Position numbers and translations under genes: made by a program. This document shows, piece after piece, positions 25,385 through 33,785 of a stretch of 39,797 nt of DNA; position 1 is the first letter of the stretch; each line of letters begins with the position of its first letter. The DNA lies in IMG/VR virus record IMGVR_UViG_3300043419_000725, positions 1-39,797 of that record. The stretch is one strand, 5' to 3'. The notes beneath the pieces were generated by a model, which did no database searches, was not told the origin of the DNA, and was given only the letters and a program-made list of their open reading frames with translations. The DNA comes from a virus.

Positions 25385-26041
25385 ATGAGCGTAGTAAAGG
25401 GACTTAAGAATATCAATGCCCTGCTCGACAAGCCAAAGTATGAAAACGACGGGCCAAAGGTAAAGTGGCTAAAACTTGCAGACGGTCAATCAGTAAAGAT
25501 CCGTTTCATTGAAGAACTCGATGAAGACTCTGCAAACTATAACGAAAAGCGTGGACTAGCACTTGTTGTTAAGGAGCACGTAAATCCAAAGGACTACAAG
25601 CGCAAGGCTGTAGACACAATGGAATCAGAAGGCCGTGACTGGGCAGAAGAAATGCACCGCAAGGATCCAAAGGCAGGATGGCGTGGCCGTCTTCGCTTCT
25701 ACTGCAACGTACTAGTTGACGATGGAATCGAAGCACCCTATGTTGCTATCTGGTCAATGGGTATCAGCAAGCAGTCATCATTCAATACAATTCGTGAGTA
25801 TGCACTAGAAACAGGTAGCATCTCAAACGTACTGTGGAAGTTAAAGCGTAATGGTCAGGGAACTGAAACTAATTACACACTTATTCCATCAGCACCAGAC
25901 AAGGAACCATTTGATTGGAAGGACATTGAGCCTTATCCTCTTGAGTCAGCACTTAAGAAGATTCCTTATGCCGAGCAAGAAGCGTACTATTTGGGCTTTG
26001 ATGGCCCATCTGTAACTTCATCTACCAACGCAGATTGGTAA
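25385..26041 (+). CDS. Single-stranded DNA-binding protein (probable)
   Basis: The 218-residue protein has an N-terminal Lys-rich segment, then a beta-rich core (VKWLKLADGQSVKIRFIEEL and later GRLRFYCNVLVDD) and an acidic, aromatic C-terminus. This combination fits phage SSBs of the gp32-like type, which coat ssDNA at the fork. It is placed between primase and polymerase. AAAGGAG lies 6 bases before the ATG, the best ribosome site of the replication region. Codons are unusually rich in CGT, CGC and AAG, consistent with high expression. No diagnostic zinc motif is seen. Confidence 0.6.
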   Translation: MSVVKGLKNINALLDKPKYENDGPKVKWLKLADGQSVKIRFIEELDEDSANYNEKRGLALVVKEHVNPKDYKRKAVDTMESEGRDWAEEMHRKDPKAGWRGRLRFYCNVLVDDGIEAPYVAIWSMGISKQSSFNTIREYALETGSISNVLWKLKRNGQGTETNYTLIPSAPDKEPFDWKDIEPYPLESALKKIPYAEQEAYYLGFDGPSVTSSTNADW

Positions 26042-26042
26042 T

Positions 26043-29000
26043 ATGAACTACGTCGGCTTACATGTCCACACCCATTTTAGTTTATTTGATGGGATTGCTA
26101 CTCCAGAAGAATACGTTGACCGTGCAGTTGAGTTAGGGATGCCAGCAATTGCCATCACTGACCACGGTACTTTATCTGGGCATAGGGAACTGCACCGTAT
26201 TGCAAAAGCAAAGGGCATTAAGCCAATTCTAGGTCTAGAAGGATACATGTGTGCAGACATATCTGATACACGAGATAAGTCTGAAAGAGAAGGTCAGCAA
26301 GATCTTGTCTATAATCACATTATCCTTCTAGCCAAGAATAAAATTGGTTTGGAAAATCTAAACAAGATTAGTGAACTATCATGGACAGATGGTTTCTTTA
26401 AGAAGCCAAGGTTTGATTTTGAAATATTAGAAAAATACAAAGAAGGAATTATCGTTTCTTCTGCTTGCCCAAGTAGTGTTTTAGTTAAGGCATTGGAAGA
26501 AGAAGAGTTTGCTCTTGCCAAGAAGTATATCTCTTGGTTTAAAGAACGCTTTCAAGATGATTACTATATTGAGGTTATGCCTCACAATGAAGCACACATC
26601 AATAAGTATCTTATAGAACTAGCAGATGAGTTTGGTATCAAGGTTATTGTTACACCAGACTGCCACCATGTTGATCCATCACAAAAAGAAGTTCAAGAGT
26701 TTAAATTGCTCATGAACACACACGGCAAGTTCGTAAAAGATGCAACATATGAAAAGTCAAAGAAAAAGGGCAACATGATGGAGCGCCTTGACTATCTCTA
26801 TGGCGAAGACCGTCAGATTACATTTAATAAGTTTGATATCCACCTGCTCTCATATGAAGAGATTAAAGCAGCGATGGAATCGCAGGGGATAGATAGACCA
26901 GACATATACTCAAACACACTCCTATTAGCAGAAACAGTAGGAGACTATGGCATTCAGGAAGGGTTGAACCTTCTACCAGTACAGTACAAGAGTCCAGATA
27001 AGGAACTTGCAAAAGTTGCTCTAGAAGGTTTGGCAGAGCGAGGCCTATCAGAGAATCAAGAGTACTTAGATAGACTTGAAGAAGAGTTGCAGATTATTAA
27101 GGACAAGAAGTTTGCTCCGTATTTCCTTGTTGTAAGTAACATGATCAACTGGGCTAAGAAGGAAGAGATTATGGTAGGCCCAGGTCGTGGTTCTTCTGCT
27201 GGCTCTCTTGTTTGTTATGCACTAAAGATTACAGACATCGATCCTATTGAACATAATCTTTTGTTCTTCCGCTTTATTAATCCAGAGCGTAACGACTTCC
27301 CAGATATCGATACAGATATTCAGGATACTCGTCGTGAAGAAGTTAAAGATTATCTTGTTAGACAGTATCGACATGTTGCATCTATTGCCACCTTCCTTGA
27401 ATTTACTGGTAAGGGAATTGTTAGAGATGTTTCACGAGTGCTAAATATTCCTTTGTCTGATGTAAATAAAGTACTAAAAACTGTAGACTCATGGGATGAT
27501 TTCTGTACTGCAAAATCAACCAGAGAGTTCCGTGAAAAGTATCCAGAAGTAGAAGTCTATGGTGAACAACTTCGTGGTCGTATTCGTGGTACAGGTATTC
27601 ACGCAGCAGGTGTTGTAACTGCAAAGGAACCAATCTTTAGATATGCACCACTTGAAACAAGATCTTCTACTGGATCTGATGAAAGAATTCCCGTTGTTGG
27701 TGTTGACATGGAAGAGGCTGAGAGAATTGGTTTAATTAAGATTGATGCTTTAGGTCTTAAAACTTTGTCTGTTCTTAAGAATACAATCGATATTATTAAA
27801 GAGCGAGATGGCAAGAAGATTGACCTCCTCAAAATTAAGATGGATGATGCAAATGTTTATCAGATGCTATCTGACGGATATACAAAGGGAGTGTTCCAGT
27901 GTGAAGCAGCACCATACACAAACCTTCTTGTTAAAATGGGTGTCAAGAATCTAAATGAACTTGCAGCATCTAATGCTCTTGTTCGTCCAGGTGCAATGAA
28001 CACTATCGGAAAAGACTATGTTGACCGAAAGCATGGTCGTCAAAATATTTCTTACACACACCAAGTGCTAAAACAATTTACGGAGGACACATATGGCTGC
28101 ATTCTTTACCAGGAGCAAGTTATGCAAGCATGCGTACACCTTGGCGGTATGTCCATGTCGGAAGCAGATAAAGTTAGAAAGATCATTGGCAAGAAAAAAG
28201 ATGCTAAAGAATTTGATCAGTTTAAAGAGAAGTTCGTAGAGGGTGCCTCTAAGTTTGTTTCTCCAAACATTGCTCGTGACTTGTGGCATGACTTTGAGGC
28301 TCACGCAGGGTACTCATTCAACAAGTCTCACGCAGTAGCATACTCAACGCTATCCTATTGGACAGCATGGTTAAAGTATTATTACCCACTAGAGTTTATG
28401 TACTCAGTGCTAAAGAATGAAAAGGATAAAGATGCGAGAACTGAATATCTTATTGAAGCAAAAAGAATGGGCATTAGCATTAAGTTACCTCACATTAACG
28501 ATTCGGATATCGATTTTAAAATTGAGGGTAAAGGTATTCGGTTTGGACTCAGTGCTATCAAGTTCATATCTGACAAGATTGGTGAAAGATACATATCTGC
28601 ACGACCATTCGGTTCGTACAAAGAACTTGAAGAATTTACATTTACCAAAGGCAACGGAGTAAATAGTCGTGCACTACAGGCATTGAGAGCAATCGGTGCT
28701 GCAACTTTCAATGATAATCCTAGAAATGATCAAGAGATTAAGGAAAATCTTTACGAGTATCTAAACCTTCCAGAGTTTAATATTACGATTCCTTCTCACT
28801 ACTATGCATTTATTCAGGATATTGTTGACTTTGAAGAAAAAGGATCATACATTTTTATGGGTATGGTAAAATCAATTAAGCGAGGAACAGGATGGTCACG
28901 AGTTGAAATTTTGGACAAAACTGGCAGTGTCGGCATATTTGATGATGAAAATACGACTATTGAGACTGGTCGTTCTTACTTGGTTCTTTGTAATGATAAC

Positions 29001-29318
29001 AGGATTGTATCTTTCATACCATCTGATGAAATAAAAGAATCATCTCACGCCCTTGTAAAGTTCTTGAGTTACAAGCAACTTCCATACAAGGATGATGAAA
29101 TGTTTGTAGTTTCATTTAAGCCAAGAATTACAAAGACTGGAAAGAAGATGGCATCTTTAACTCTTGCGGATACAAGTAGAGACTTGCATTCCATAACAGT
29201 TTTCCCTACATCTTTTGCAAAGGCATACATGAATATTGAAGAGGGCAAGGCATACAAGTTTGATTTTGGAAAGACTAAAGACGGAACAGTAACATTGGAG
29301 GATGTACATGTCGGTTAG
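26043..29318 (+). CDS. dnaE: DNA polymerase III alpha subunit, DnaE-type
   Basis: The 1091-residue C-family replicase is slightly shorter than the usual ~1160. An N-terminal PHP domain has HVHTHFS at about 7-13 and the ITDHGT motif. The palm carries PGRGSSAGS and the catalytic PDIDTDI at 420-426. Fingers and tandem HhH regions follow (about 600-870), with a C-terminal OB-fold (about 920-1091). It would be the fork polymerase. It starts one base after the SSB stop and overlaps the recA-like gene by 11 bases. No separate epsilon or beta clamp gene is in the window, so host clamp use is possible. Confidence 0.95.
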   Translation: MNYVGLHVHTHFSLFDGIATPEEYVDRAVELGMPAIAITDHGTLSGHRELHRIAKAKGIKPILGLEGYMCADISDTRDKSEREGQQDLVYNHIILLAKNKIGLENLNKISELSWTDGFFKKPRFDFEILEKYKEGIIVSSACPSSVLVKALEEEEFALAKKYISWFKERFQDDYYIEVMPHNEAHINKYLIELADEFGIKVIVTPDCHHVDPSQKEVQEFKLLMNTHGKFVKDATYEKSKKKGNMMERLDYLYGEDRQITFNKFDIHLLSYEEIKAAMESQGIDRPDIYSNTLLLAETVGDYGIQEGLNLLPVQYKSPDKELAKVALEGLAERGLSENQEYLDRLEEELQIIKDKKFAPYFLVVSNMINWAKKEEIMVGPGRGSSAGSLVCYALKITDIDPIEHNLLFFRFINPERNDFPDIDTDIQDTRREEVKDYLVRQYRHVASIATFLEFTGKGIVRDVSRVLNIPLSDVNKVLKTVDSWDDFCTAKSTREFREKYPEVEVYGEQLRGRIRGTGIHAAGVVTAKEPIFRYAPLETRSSTGSDERIPVVGVDMEEAERIGLIKIDALGLKTLSVLKNTIDIIKERDGKKIDLLKIKMDDANVYQMLSDGYTKGVFQCEAAPYTNLLVKMGVKNLNELAASNALVRPGAMNTIGKDYVDRKHGRQNISYTHQVLKQFTEDTYGCILYQEQVMQACVHLGGMSMSEADKVRKIIGKKKDAKEFDQFKEKFVEGASKFVSPNIARDLWHDFEAHAGYSFNKSHAVAYSTLSYWTAWLKYYYPLEFMYSVLKNEKDKDARTEYLIEAKRMGISIKLPHINDSDIDFKIEGKGIRFGLSAIKFISDKIGERYISARPFGSYKELEEFTFTKGNGVNSRALQALRAIGAATFNDNPRNDQEIKENLYEYLNLPEFNITIPSHYYAFIQDIVDFEEKGSYIFMGMVKSIKRGTGWSRVEILDKTGSVGIFDDENTTIETGRSYLVLCNDNRIVSFIPSDEIKESSHALVKFLSYKQLPYKDDEMFVVSFKPRITKTGKKMASLTLADTSRDLHSITVFPTSFAKAYMNIEEGKAYKFDFGKTKDGTVTLEDVHVG

Positions 29319-30318
29319 CGTAGAAGAAGCATTGGCACAACTTGATCCTAAGTTGAGAAAGAGATTGGGAACTGGGGTTGGGGTTAACTATGAGTATCAG
29401 CCAACACCAAGTTTTGGTTTAAACCGTGCACTAGGAGGTGGGCTTCCTTATGGTAGACAAGTTCTTATCTGGGGGTCAAAGTCGTCTGCAAAGTCTTCTA
29501 TGTGCCTTCAGATGATTGCTCTAGCACAAGCAGAAGGTAAGTTGTGTGCATGGATTGATTCAGAGATGTCATACTCAGAAGATTGGGCCAGATCTCTTGG
29601 AGTGGATCCAGAAAAACTAATCTACTCACAGGCAAGAACTATCAGCGACATGGTTGATGTAGGCGTAGGACTAATGAATGCTGGAGTTGATTTAATTGTG
29701 GTAGACTCTATTACGTCTATGCTTCCTGCAATTTATTTTGAGAAGGACACAGATGAAATGAAGGCTTTGGAAAACACAAAGCAGATTGGAGCAGAATCTC
29801 GTGACTTTAGTAACGCATGGAAAATGCTTAACTATGCAAACAATAAAGTTAAGCCAACTTTGCTTGTTCTCATTTCTCAGTCTCGTAATAATATTAATGC
29901 TATGTATACTAGCCAGCAGCCTTCTGGTGGTCAGGCTACTAAGTTTTATTCCTCATGTATTGTTAAACTCTTTTCTTCAGAGTCAGACAATCAAGCGATT
30001 AAGGGCAAGATCAAGGTAGGAGATAAATTAATTGAAGAAAAAATTGGTAGAACTATTAAGTGGGAACTCCAGTTCTCCAAAACCTCTCCAGGGTTCCAGT
30101 CTGGTGAGTACGATTTTTATTTTAGAGGTGACGATATTGGTCTTGATACCATTGGTGATTTGGTTACTACCGCAGAACTAAACGGTATTGTAGAGCGTAC
30201 AGGTGCTTGGTACATACTTCCTGATGGAACAAAGGTGCAGGGCAAGGAAGCGTTTGTTAATCGTGTCAGAGAGGATCTTGACTTGCAAGAATCAATCAAG
30301 GCTAAACTAAATGGCTAG
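29308..30318 (+). CDS. RecA-like recombinase
   Basis: The 336-residue RecA-family ATPase has Walker A at 56-63 (GSKSSAKS), where Ala replaces the usual second Gly. Walker B-type strand DLIVVDSIT and ISQSRNN (the region of RecA motif 4) follow. It would catalyse strand exchange for recombination-dependent replication and repair. I chose the ATG at 29308 because GGAGG lies 6 bases upstream; the ATG at 29302 touches that site. It overlaps the polymerase gene by 11 bases and a small zinc protein by 8. Confidence 0.85.
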   Translation: MSVSVEEALAQLDPKLRKRLGTGVGVNYEYQPTPSFGLNRALGGGLPYGRQVLIWGSKSSAKSSMCLQMIALAQAEGKLCAWIDSEMSYSEDWARSLGVDPEKLIYSQARTISDMVDVGVGLMNAGVDLIVVDSITSMLPAIYFEKDTDEMKALENTKQIGAESRDFSNAWKMLNYANNKVKPTLLVLISQSRNNINAMYTSQQPSGGQATKFYSSCIVKLFSSESDNQAIKGKIKVGDKLIEEKIGRTIKWELQFSKTSPGFQSGEYDFYFRGDDIGLDTIGDLVTTAELNGIVERTGAWYILPDGTKVQGKEAFVNRVREDLDLQESIKAKLNG

Positions 30319-30487
30319 TTTTACTGTGTACCACGGCAAGTTTTTATGTCATACATGCAAGGCTGAAGTCGGAACCTTAAGGCTTTATGCTGAAACAAAA
30401 GAAATGACTTGGATGTGTAAGGATAAACACATAAGCAAGGTAAATCTTGGCAAAAGAAAGAAGAGCGATTTTGACGGAGAAGAGTGA
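30311..30487 (+). CDS. Zinc-finger microprotein (58 residues)
   Basis: An ATG at 30311, overlapping the end of the recombinase gene, opens a 58-codon frame ending in TGA at 30487. It carries a C-x2-C pair (CHTC at residues 13-16) and C-x3-H (CKDKH at 36-40), which suggests one zinc site, followed by a very basic tail (GKRKKSD). It overlaps the next gene by 41 bases. The overlap pattern and the paired metal ligands support it being real. It may be a nucleic-acid-binding accessory of the recombination genes. Confidence 0.6.
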   Translation: MASFTVYHGKFLCHTCKAEVGTLRLYAETKEMTWMCKDKHISKVNLGKRKKSDFDGEE

Positions 30488-30758
30488 GTCCAAAAGAATA
30501 GGTGCCAAGCAGCACAAGAACTCTGGTCGAAACACCCAAAAAGGTGACGCATCTTGGAAAAACTTTGTTGTAGACTTTAAAGAAGTTGGCAAATCTTTTA
30601 CCCTTAACAAAGAAGTATGGGCAAAGGTTACCACCGATGCCATGAAAAACGGCAAGGATCCAGCCATAGTGGTCGTCATGGGTGAGGGGAACTCTAAGGT
30701 AAGACTTGCCATAATTGAGATGAGCATATTGGAGCAGATTTTAGAGAATGGTGTATAA
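30447..30758 (+). CDS. PD-(D/E)XK nuclease, Holliday junction resolvase candidate
   Basis: The 103-residue protein has ESKRIGAKQHKNSGRNTQKG followed by D-x8-VDFKEVG, which matches the active-site pattern of Hjc-type resolvases: an N-terminal Glu, then GD, then (E/D)xK. Asp stands in for the usual Glu of ExK. A helix and the IVVVMG strand follow. It would cut branched DNA. The start is TTG at 30447 with AAGG 6 bases upstream. It lies next to the RecA-like gene. Confidence 0.5.
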   Translation: MAKERRAILTEKSESKRIGAKQHKNSGRNTQKGDASWKNFVVDFKEVGKSFTLNKEVWAKVTTDAMKNGKDPAIVVVMGEGNSKVRLAIIEMSILEQILENGV

Positions 30759-30759
30759 T
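30754..30759 (+). promoter_or_regulatory. TATAAT -10 box, leaderless start predicted
   Basis: A perfect TATAAT overlaps the stop codon of the preceding gene and ends 6 bases before the ATG at 30766. AGGA lies only 2 bases from the ATG, too close for a normal Shine-Dalgarno. A leaderless transcript is predicted. Confidence 0.55.
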
Positions 30760-30765
30760 AGGATT

Positions 30766-31437
30766 ATGAACACAGGATATGAACCAAAACTAAAAGTAGT
30801 TCCACGCATCATAAAAAACTTCTTTACTGAAGAAGAAGTAGAAGTATTGCTTGCAATAGTAAGTTATCAAAAAAAGGCTAAAGATTTAGACGAGTTCTTT
30901 GCTCCACTAGTTCTGCCAAGTATGGCCAGAATGCAAATAGAAGTTATGTATCCAGAACATATACGTAGAAAACTTGAAAAGTTTGCTTCAGAAACAGTTG
31001 GTGAAGACGTATATATGTATCACAATAGTTATTTAAGTTATAACCTAGAGCATAATCCAGATGCCAATCCAAAGTTGCCAGTGCATTATGATTCAGATAA
31101 TTATTTTACTAAACTTACAATGGATTACCAATTAGGTGCAAACATTGATTGGCCCATAGTCATCGAAGGTGAAAGTTTTAATCTTCAGTACGGCGATCTT
31201 CTTATATTCTGGGGTGCAGGTCAGGCCCACTGGAGAGAGCCAGTACGGTTTAAAGATGGCGATAATACCGAAGTTTTGACAATGCACTTTTCAAAAAAGA
31301 AAGACTTTGAGGAGTTAAACTTTGCTGCTAGATCACCAGAAGCAAGAAAGCAAAGACTTGAGGCCTGGAGATCAGATCCAGTTTTTATGAAGTACGTAGA
31401 AGAATTTGACAAAAAAGAAAAAAGTCTTTTCGAATAG
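30766..31437 (+). CDS. 2OG-Fe(II)-dependent oxygenase (probable)
   Basis: The 223-residue protein has the HxD iron motif at H107-x-D109 (LPVHYDSD) and a distal His at H155 in GDLLIFWGAGQAHW, spaced as in 2-oxoglutarate/iron oxygenases with a double-stranded beta helix. A Glu-rich helix precedes the core. The 2OG-binding basic residue is not obvious (an Arg in PVRFKDG is a candidate). These enzymes hydroxylate nucleobases, proteins or small molecules; the substrate is unknown. It lies in the replication module but has its own leaderless-type promoter. The 64-base gap that follows is AT-rich with no confident element. Confidence 0.65.
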   Translation: MNTGYEPKLKVVPRIIKNFFTEEEVEVLLAIVSYQKKAKDLDEFFAPLVLPSMARMQIEVMYPEHIRRKLEKFASETVGEDVYMYHNSYLSYNLEHNPDANPKLPVHYDSDNYFTKLTMDYQLGANIDWPIVIEGESFNLQYGDLLIFWGAGQAHWREPVRFKDGDNTEVLTMHFSKKKDFEELNFAARSPEARKQRLEAWRSDPVFMKYVEEFDKKEKSLFE

Positions 31438-31501
31438 CCTTAAAAATTTATTAATACATTTTAAAATAACTAGATCAATAACTATCTGATTGGACAAATA
31501 A

Positions 31502-31807
31502 ATGCAAAACGAAAACACAACTATAGACATGGTAAATGGTTTGGCTGAGATTGCAGACTATATGCAGGACGAAGAGTTAACAACCGCTCTAACATTTATC
31601 GCTAAGATTATTATTAAACCAGACATACCGCTCAATGTGGCAACGGTAGAGATAGTAAGACTTCAGGCAATCGCAGCAAAGATGGCCTTCAAGGCTACCT
31701 GGATGGCCAATGTGGACAAGTCAGATCGTGGGAAGAAGAACCTTTACTACACTGCTGCAGAGTCCATCAACAATCTTGTATCTGCATTAAAATATATAAC
31801 TCGATAG
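31502..31807 (+). CDS. Small helical protein, unknown function
   Basis: The 101-residue protein is almost all helical, without Cys or His clusters. The N-terminus is acidic (VNGLAEIADYMQDEELTTAL) and the C-terminus is basic (NVDKSDRGKKNLYYTAAESI). The start lacks a strong ribosome site. It is bounded by an AT-rich gap and by the promoter of the Cas4-like gene. I do not recognise it. Confidence 0.6.
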   Translation: MQNENTTIDMVNGLAEIADYMQDEELTTALTFIAKIIIKPDIPLNVATVEIVRLQAIAAKMAFKATWMANVDKSDRGKKNLYYTAAESINNLVSALKYITR

Positions 31808-31809
31808 TC

Positions 31810-31818
31810 TGCTATACT
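31810..31818 (+). promoter_or_regulatory. Extended -10 promoter (TGCTATACT)
   Basis: TGC followed by TATACT at 31813-31818 lies just after the stop of the small helical protein. The predicted start near 31825 leaves about 18 bases before the ATG at 31843, which has only a weak ribosome site (ACGAG). Confidence 0.55.
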
Positions 31819-31842
31819 TATACTAATAGAAACGAGAAACTA

Positions 31843-32658
31843 ATGACGAAAAATTTACTACATACTGTTATGATTAAGCCAGAAGAAAAGCCGATTCATC
31901 CTATGGACATCGCTGGTCTTGAGGCAAAGATTAAAGAAGGATACACGATTACTCGTGTAGATAAGCACACAACAAAGAAAACCTTTGCTCCATCAACCAT
32001 TGCTTATGGTCACGGAGAGTGTGCAAGATATTGGTATCTAGCATTTGATGGGCAGATGTTTGAAGATAATGCAGATGCTTATGCTGCTGCAAACATGACT
32101 GCTGGAACTTTGTCACATGCAAGAATTCAAAATGCAATGATGAATGCTGGAATTGTAAAGGTTTATCGTGATGAAAACAATGAGCCTACTACAGAGTTTA
32201 AGATCAGACACGACGATCCTCCAATCTTTGGGTACGGAGATGTTATGTTTGATTGGCAGGGAGAAGAACTCATTGGTGAAATTAAAACAATGATGAATGA
32301 AGGATTTGAGTATAGAAAGGCATCAGGTAAGGCTAAGAATGGCCACCTAATGCAGTTACTTATATATATGAAGATTCTAAAGAGACCAAAGGGTGTAATG
32401 ATTTATGAAAATAAAAATAATCATGAACTTCTTTTGATCCCTGTAGATGTAAACGATCATTACCGTCGGTGGGTAGACCAGGCATTTGATTGGATGAGAA
32501 CAGTTCGAAAGGCATGGGAAGAAAAAACCTTGCCAACCAAAAACTATAGATCAAATTCCAAGATATGCAAGTCATGCCCAATTAAGAAAGCATGTGAGTC
32601 TGCAGGGACAGGCGTATTAAAAATAGCGCCTCTGGAGATTCTCGGTGAACAATTGTAG
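31843..32658 (+). CDS. Cas4-like PD-(D/E)XK exonuclease with Fe-S cluster
   Basis: The 271-residue protein belongs to the RecB/Cas4 nuclease type. The active site has D133 (GYGDVMFDW) and E146-x-K148 (LIGEIKTM), then a QLLIYM motif. Four cysteines fit a [4Fe-4S] site: C60 (HGECAR), then C242-x2-C245-x5-C251. It would resect DNA ends for recombination with the RecA-like protein. No CRISPR array or other cas gene is present, so an adaptation role is not indicated. It overlaps the next gene by 14 bases. Confidence 0.8.
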   Translation: MTKNLLHTVMIKPEEKPIHPMDIAGLEAKIKEGYTITRVDKHTTKKTFAPSTIAYGHGECARYWYLAFDGQMFEDNADAYAAANMTAGTLSHARIQNAMMNAGIVKVYRDENNEPTTEFKIRHDDPPIFGYGDVMFDWQGEELIGEIKTMMNEGFEYRKASGKAKNGHLMQLLIYMKILKRPKGVMIYENKNNHELLLIPVDVNDHYRRWVDQAFDWMRTVRKAWEEKTLPTKNYRSNSKICKSCPIKKACESAGTGVLKIAPLEILGEQL

Positions 32659-32929
32659 ATGCTGTGATAATAGTTTTGAGCCAGCAGTATCCTATCAAAT
32701 ATACTGCTCTCAAAACTGTAGAGATATCGCAACAAAAGAAAAAATTGCAGCGAGATACCTGCAATCAAAAAGACAAAAGAGAAAAGGTAAGACAAGACTC
32801 TGTAAGTCATGTTCCTTGCCTCTCTCTATATACAATGACGACGCAGTTTGTTCATCTTGCAGCGTAAATCCTGATGCAGTTAGCAAAGCAATAAAAGAAA
32901 TAAAGGGTAAGATTAATGGTAAAAAATAA
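32645..32929 (+). CDS. Double zinc-ribbon small protein
   Basis: The 94-residue protein starts at a GTG inside the end of the nuclease gene. It has two metal-binding pairs at the N-terminus (CRCC, then YCSQNC) and two near residues 50-75 (CKSC, CSSC), separated by a basic helix (AARYLQSKRQKRKGK). It is likely a zinc-dependent nucleic-acid-binding protein. It overlaps the RuvC-like gene by 14 bases, which points to co-translation. Function unknown. Confidence 0.65.
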   Translation: MNNCRCCDNSFEPAVSYQIYCSQNCRDIATKEKIAARYLQSKRQKRKGKTRLCKSCSLPLSIYNDDAVCSSCSVNPDAVSKAIKEIKGKINGKK

Positions 32930-33506
32930 GTGGGGTCTGGAGTTAAAACCAGAACGTATTTGTGCTATTGACGCTAGTACTAATAACCTTGCTTTTGCAT
33001 TATTTGATAAAGATAATCTTGAGAAGGTCGGCAAGATTTATTTTGAAGGAAATAATATTTACGAAAAAGTTATGGATGCTGGACAAAAGGTTAAGGCATT
33101 CTTTGATTATTGTGGTGGCTTTGAGGCAATAGTAATTGAGCACACGGTCTTCATGAATAGTCCAAAGACTGCTGCAGATCTTGCACTAGTACAGGGAGCG
33201 ATCCTTGGCGCAGCAGGTCAGTCTGGGACGAAAGTAATAGGAAAGGTATCTCCTATTACTTGGCAAAATTTTATAGGTAATAAGAAAATATCAAAAGACG
33301 AACAACTTTTTATTCGTTCTCAAATTCCTGGAAAGTCTGAGTCTTACTATAAGGCTCATGAGAGAATGCTAAGAAAAGAGAGAACGATAAACTTTATTAA
33401 TATTAACTATGATAAAAGCATTGACGATAACGATGTAGCAGATGCTTGCGGTATTGGTCACTGGGCGTTAAAAAACTGGGGTAAAGCAATAGGGATTGAC
33501 AAATAG
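32916..33506 (+). CDS. RuvC-like Holliday junction nuclease
   Basis: The 196-residue RNase H-fold protein has the acidic residues of RuvC-type resolvases: D19 (AIDASTNNLAF), E75 (IVIEHTVF) and D173/D176 near the C-terminus (NDVADACGIGHWA). It could resolve recombination or packaging intermediates. ATG at 32916 lies within the preceding gene. It follows the Cas4-like and zinc-ribbon genes in the same run. Confidence 0.75.
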   Translation: MVKNKWGLELKPERICAIDASTNNLAFALFDKDNLEKVGKIYFEGNNIYEKVMDAGQKVKAFFDYCGGFEAIVIEHTVFMNSPKTAADLALVQGAILGAAGQSGTKVIGKVSPITWQNFIGNKKISKDEQLFIRSQIPGKSESYYKAHERMLRKERTINFININYDKSIDDNDVADACGIGHWALKNWGKAIGIDK

Positions 33507-33510
33507 GACC

Positions 33511-33666
33511 ATGGCTGCTAAACTATATACAAGTGAAACATTTATGCGTAAGAGATACCTTATGGATAAAAAGACACCAGAGGAAATAGCAAAAGAATGT
33601 GGGTGCTCTTTGGAGACTATCTATGTTTACCTTGCTAAGTTTGGATTAAGGAAATCAAGACGATGA
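33511..33666 (+). CDS. Micro-HTH protein (51 residues)
   Basis: An ATG 5 bases after the RuvC-like gene opens a 51-codon frame that ends in TGA. The segment TPEEIAKECGCSLETIYVYL is a helix-turn-helix of the homeodomain-like or sigma region 4-like kind, followed by a basic tail. The stop overlaps the next start as ATGA. A role in regulation or in terminase-related DNA binding is possible; the position before the terminase genes is suggestive only. Confidence 0.6.
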   Translation: MAAKLYTSETFMRKRYLMDKKTPEEIAKECGCSLETIYVYLAKFGLRKSRR

Positions 33667-33785
33667 GTAAATTTGAAAAGACACTAGTTGCAATTGCCGT
33701 GGTAGGCATGGTAGGTTTTGGCTTTGCAATTTCTACACTAAGAGGAATTCCAGAGGCACTAGATTGGGAGGAAGATGATGAGTGA
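33663..33785 (+). CDS. Single-membrane-segment peptide (40 residues)
   Basis: This short frame has one hydrophobic segment (about residues 8-24, LVAIAVVGMVGFGFAIS) flanked by a basic N-terminus and a very acidic C-terminus (WEEDDE). It overlaps the micro-HTH gene by 4 bases and carries the GGAGG ribosome site of the following gene. It could be a small membrane protein, for example holin-like or regulatory, but size alone does not decide. Confidence 0.5.
   Translation: MSKFEKTLVAIAVVGMVGFGFAISTLRGIPEALDWEEDDE

Noticed and set aside
31438-31501. Terminator or origin in the AT-rich gap
   Set aside because: A weak TTAAAA/TTTTAA pairing is visible but without G/C stem or iterated motif; not enough for a call.
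31843-32658. CRISPR-Cas adaptation module (because of Cas4 similarity)
   Set aside because: There is no array, cas1 or cas2. Cas4-like exonucleases are common in phage recombination modules.
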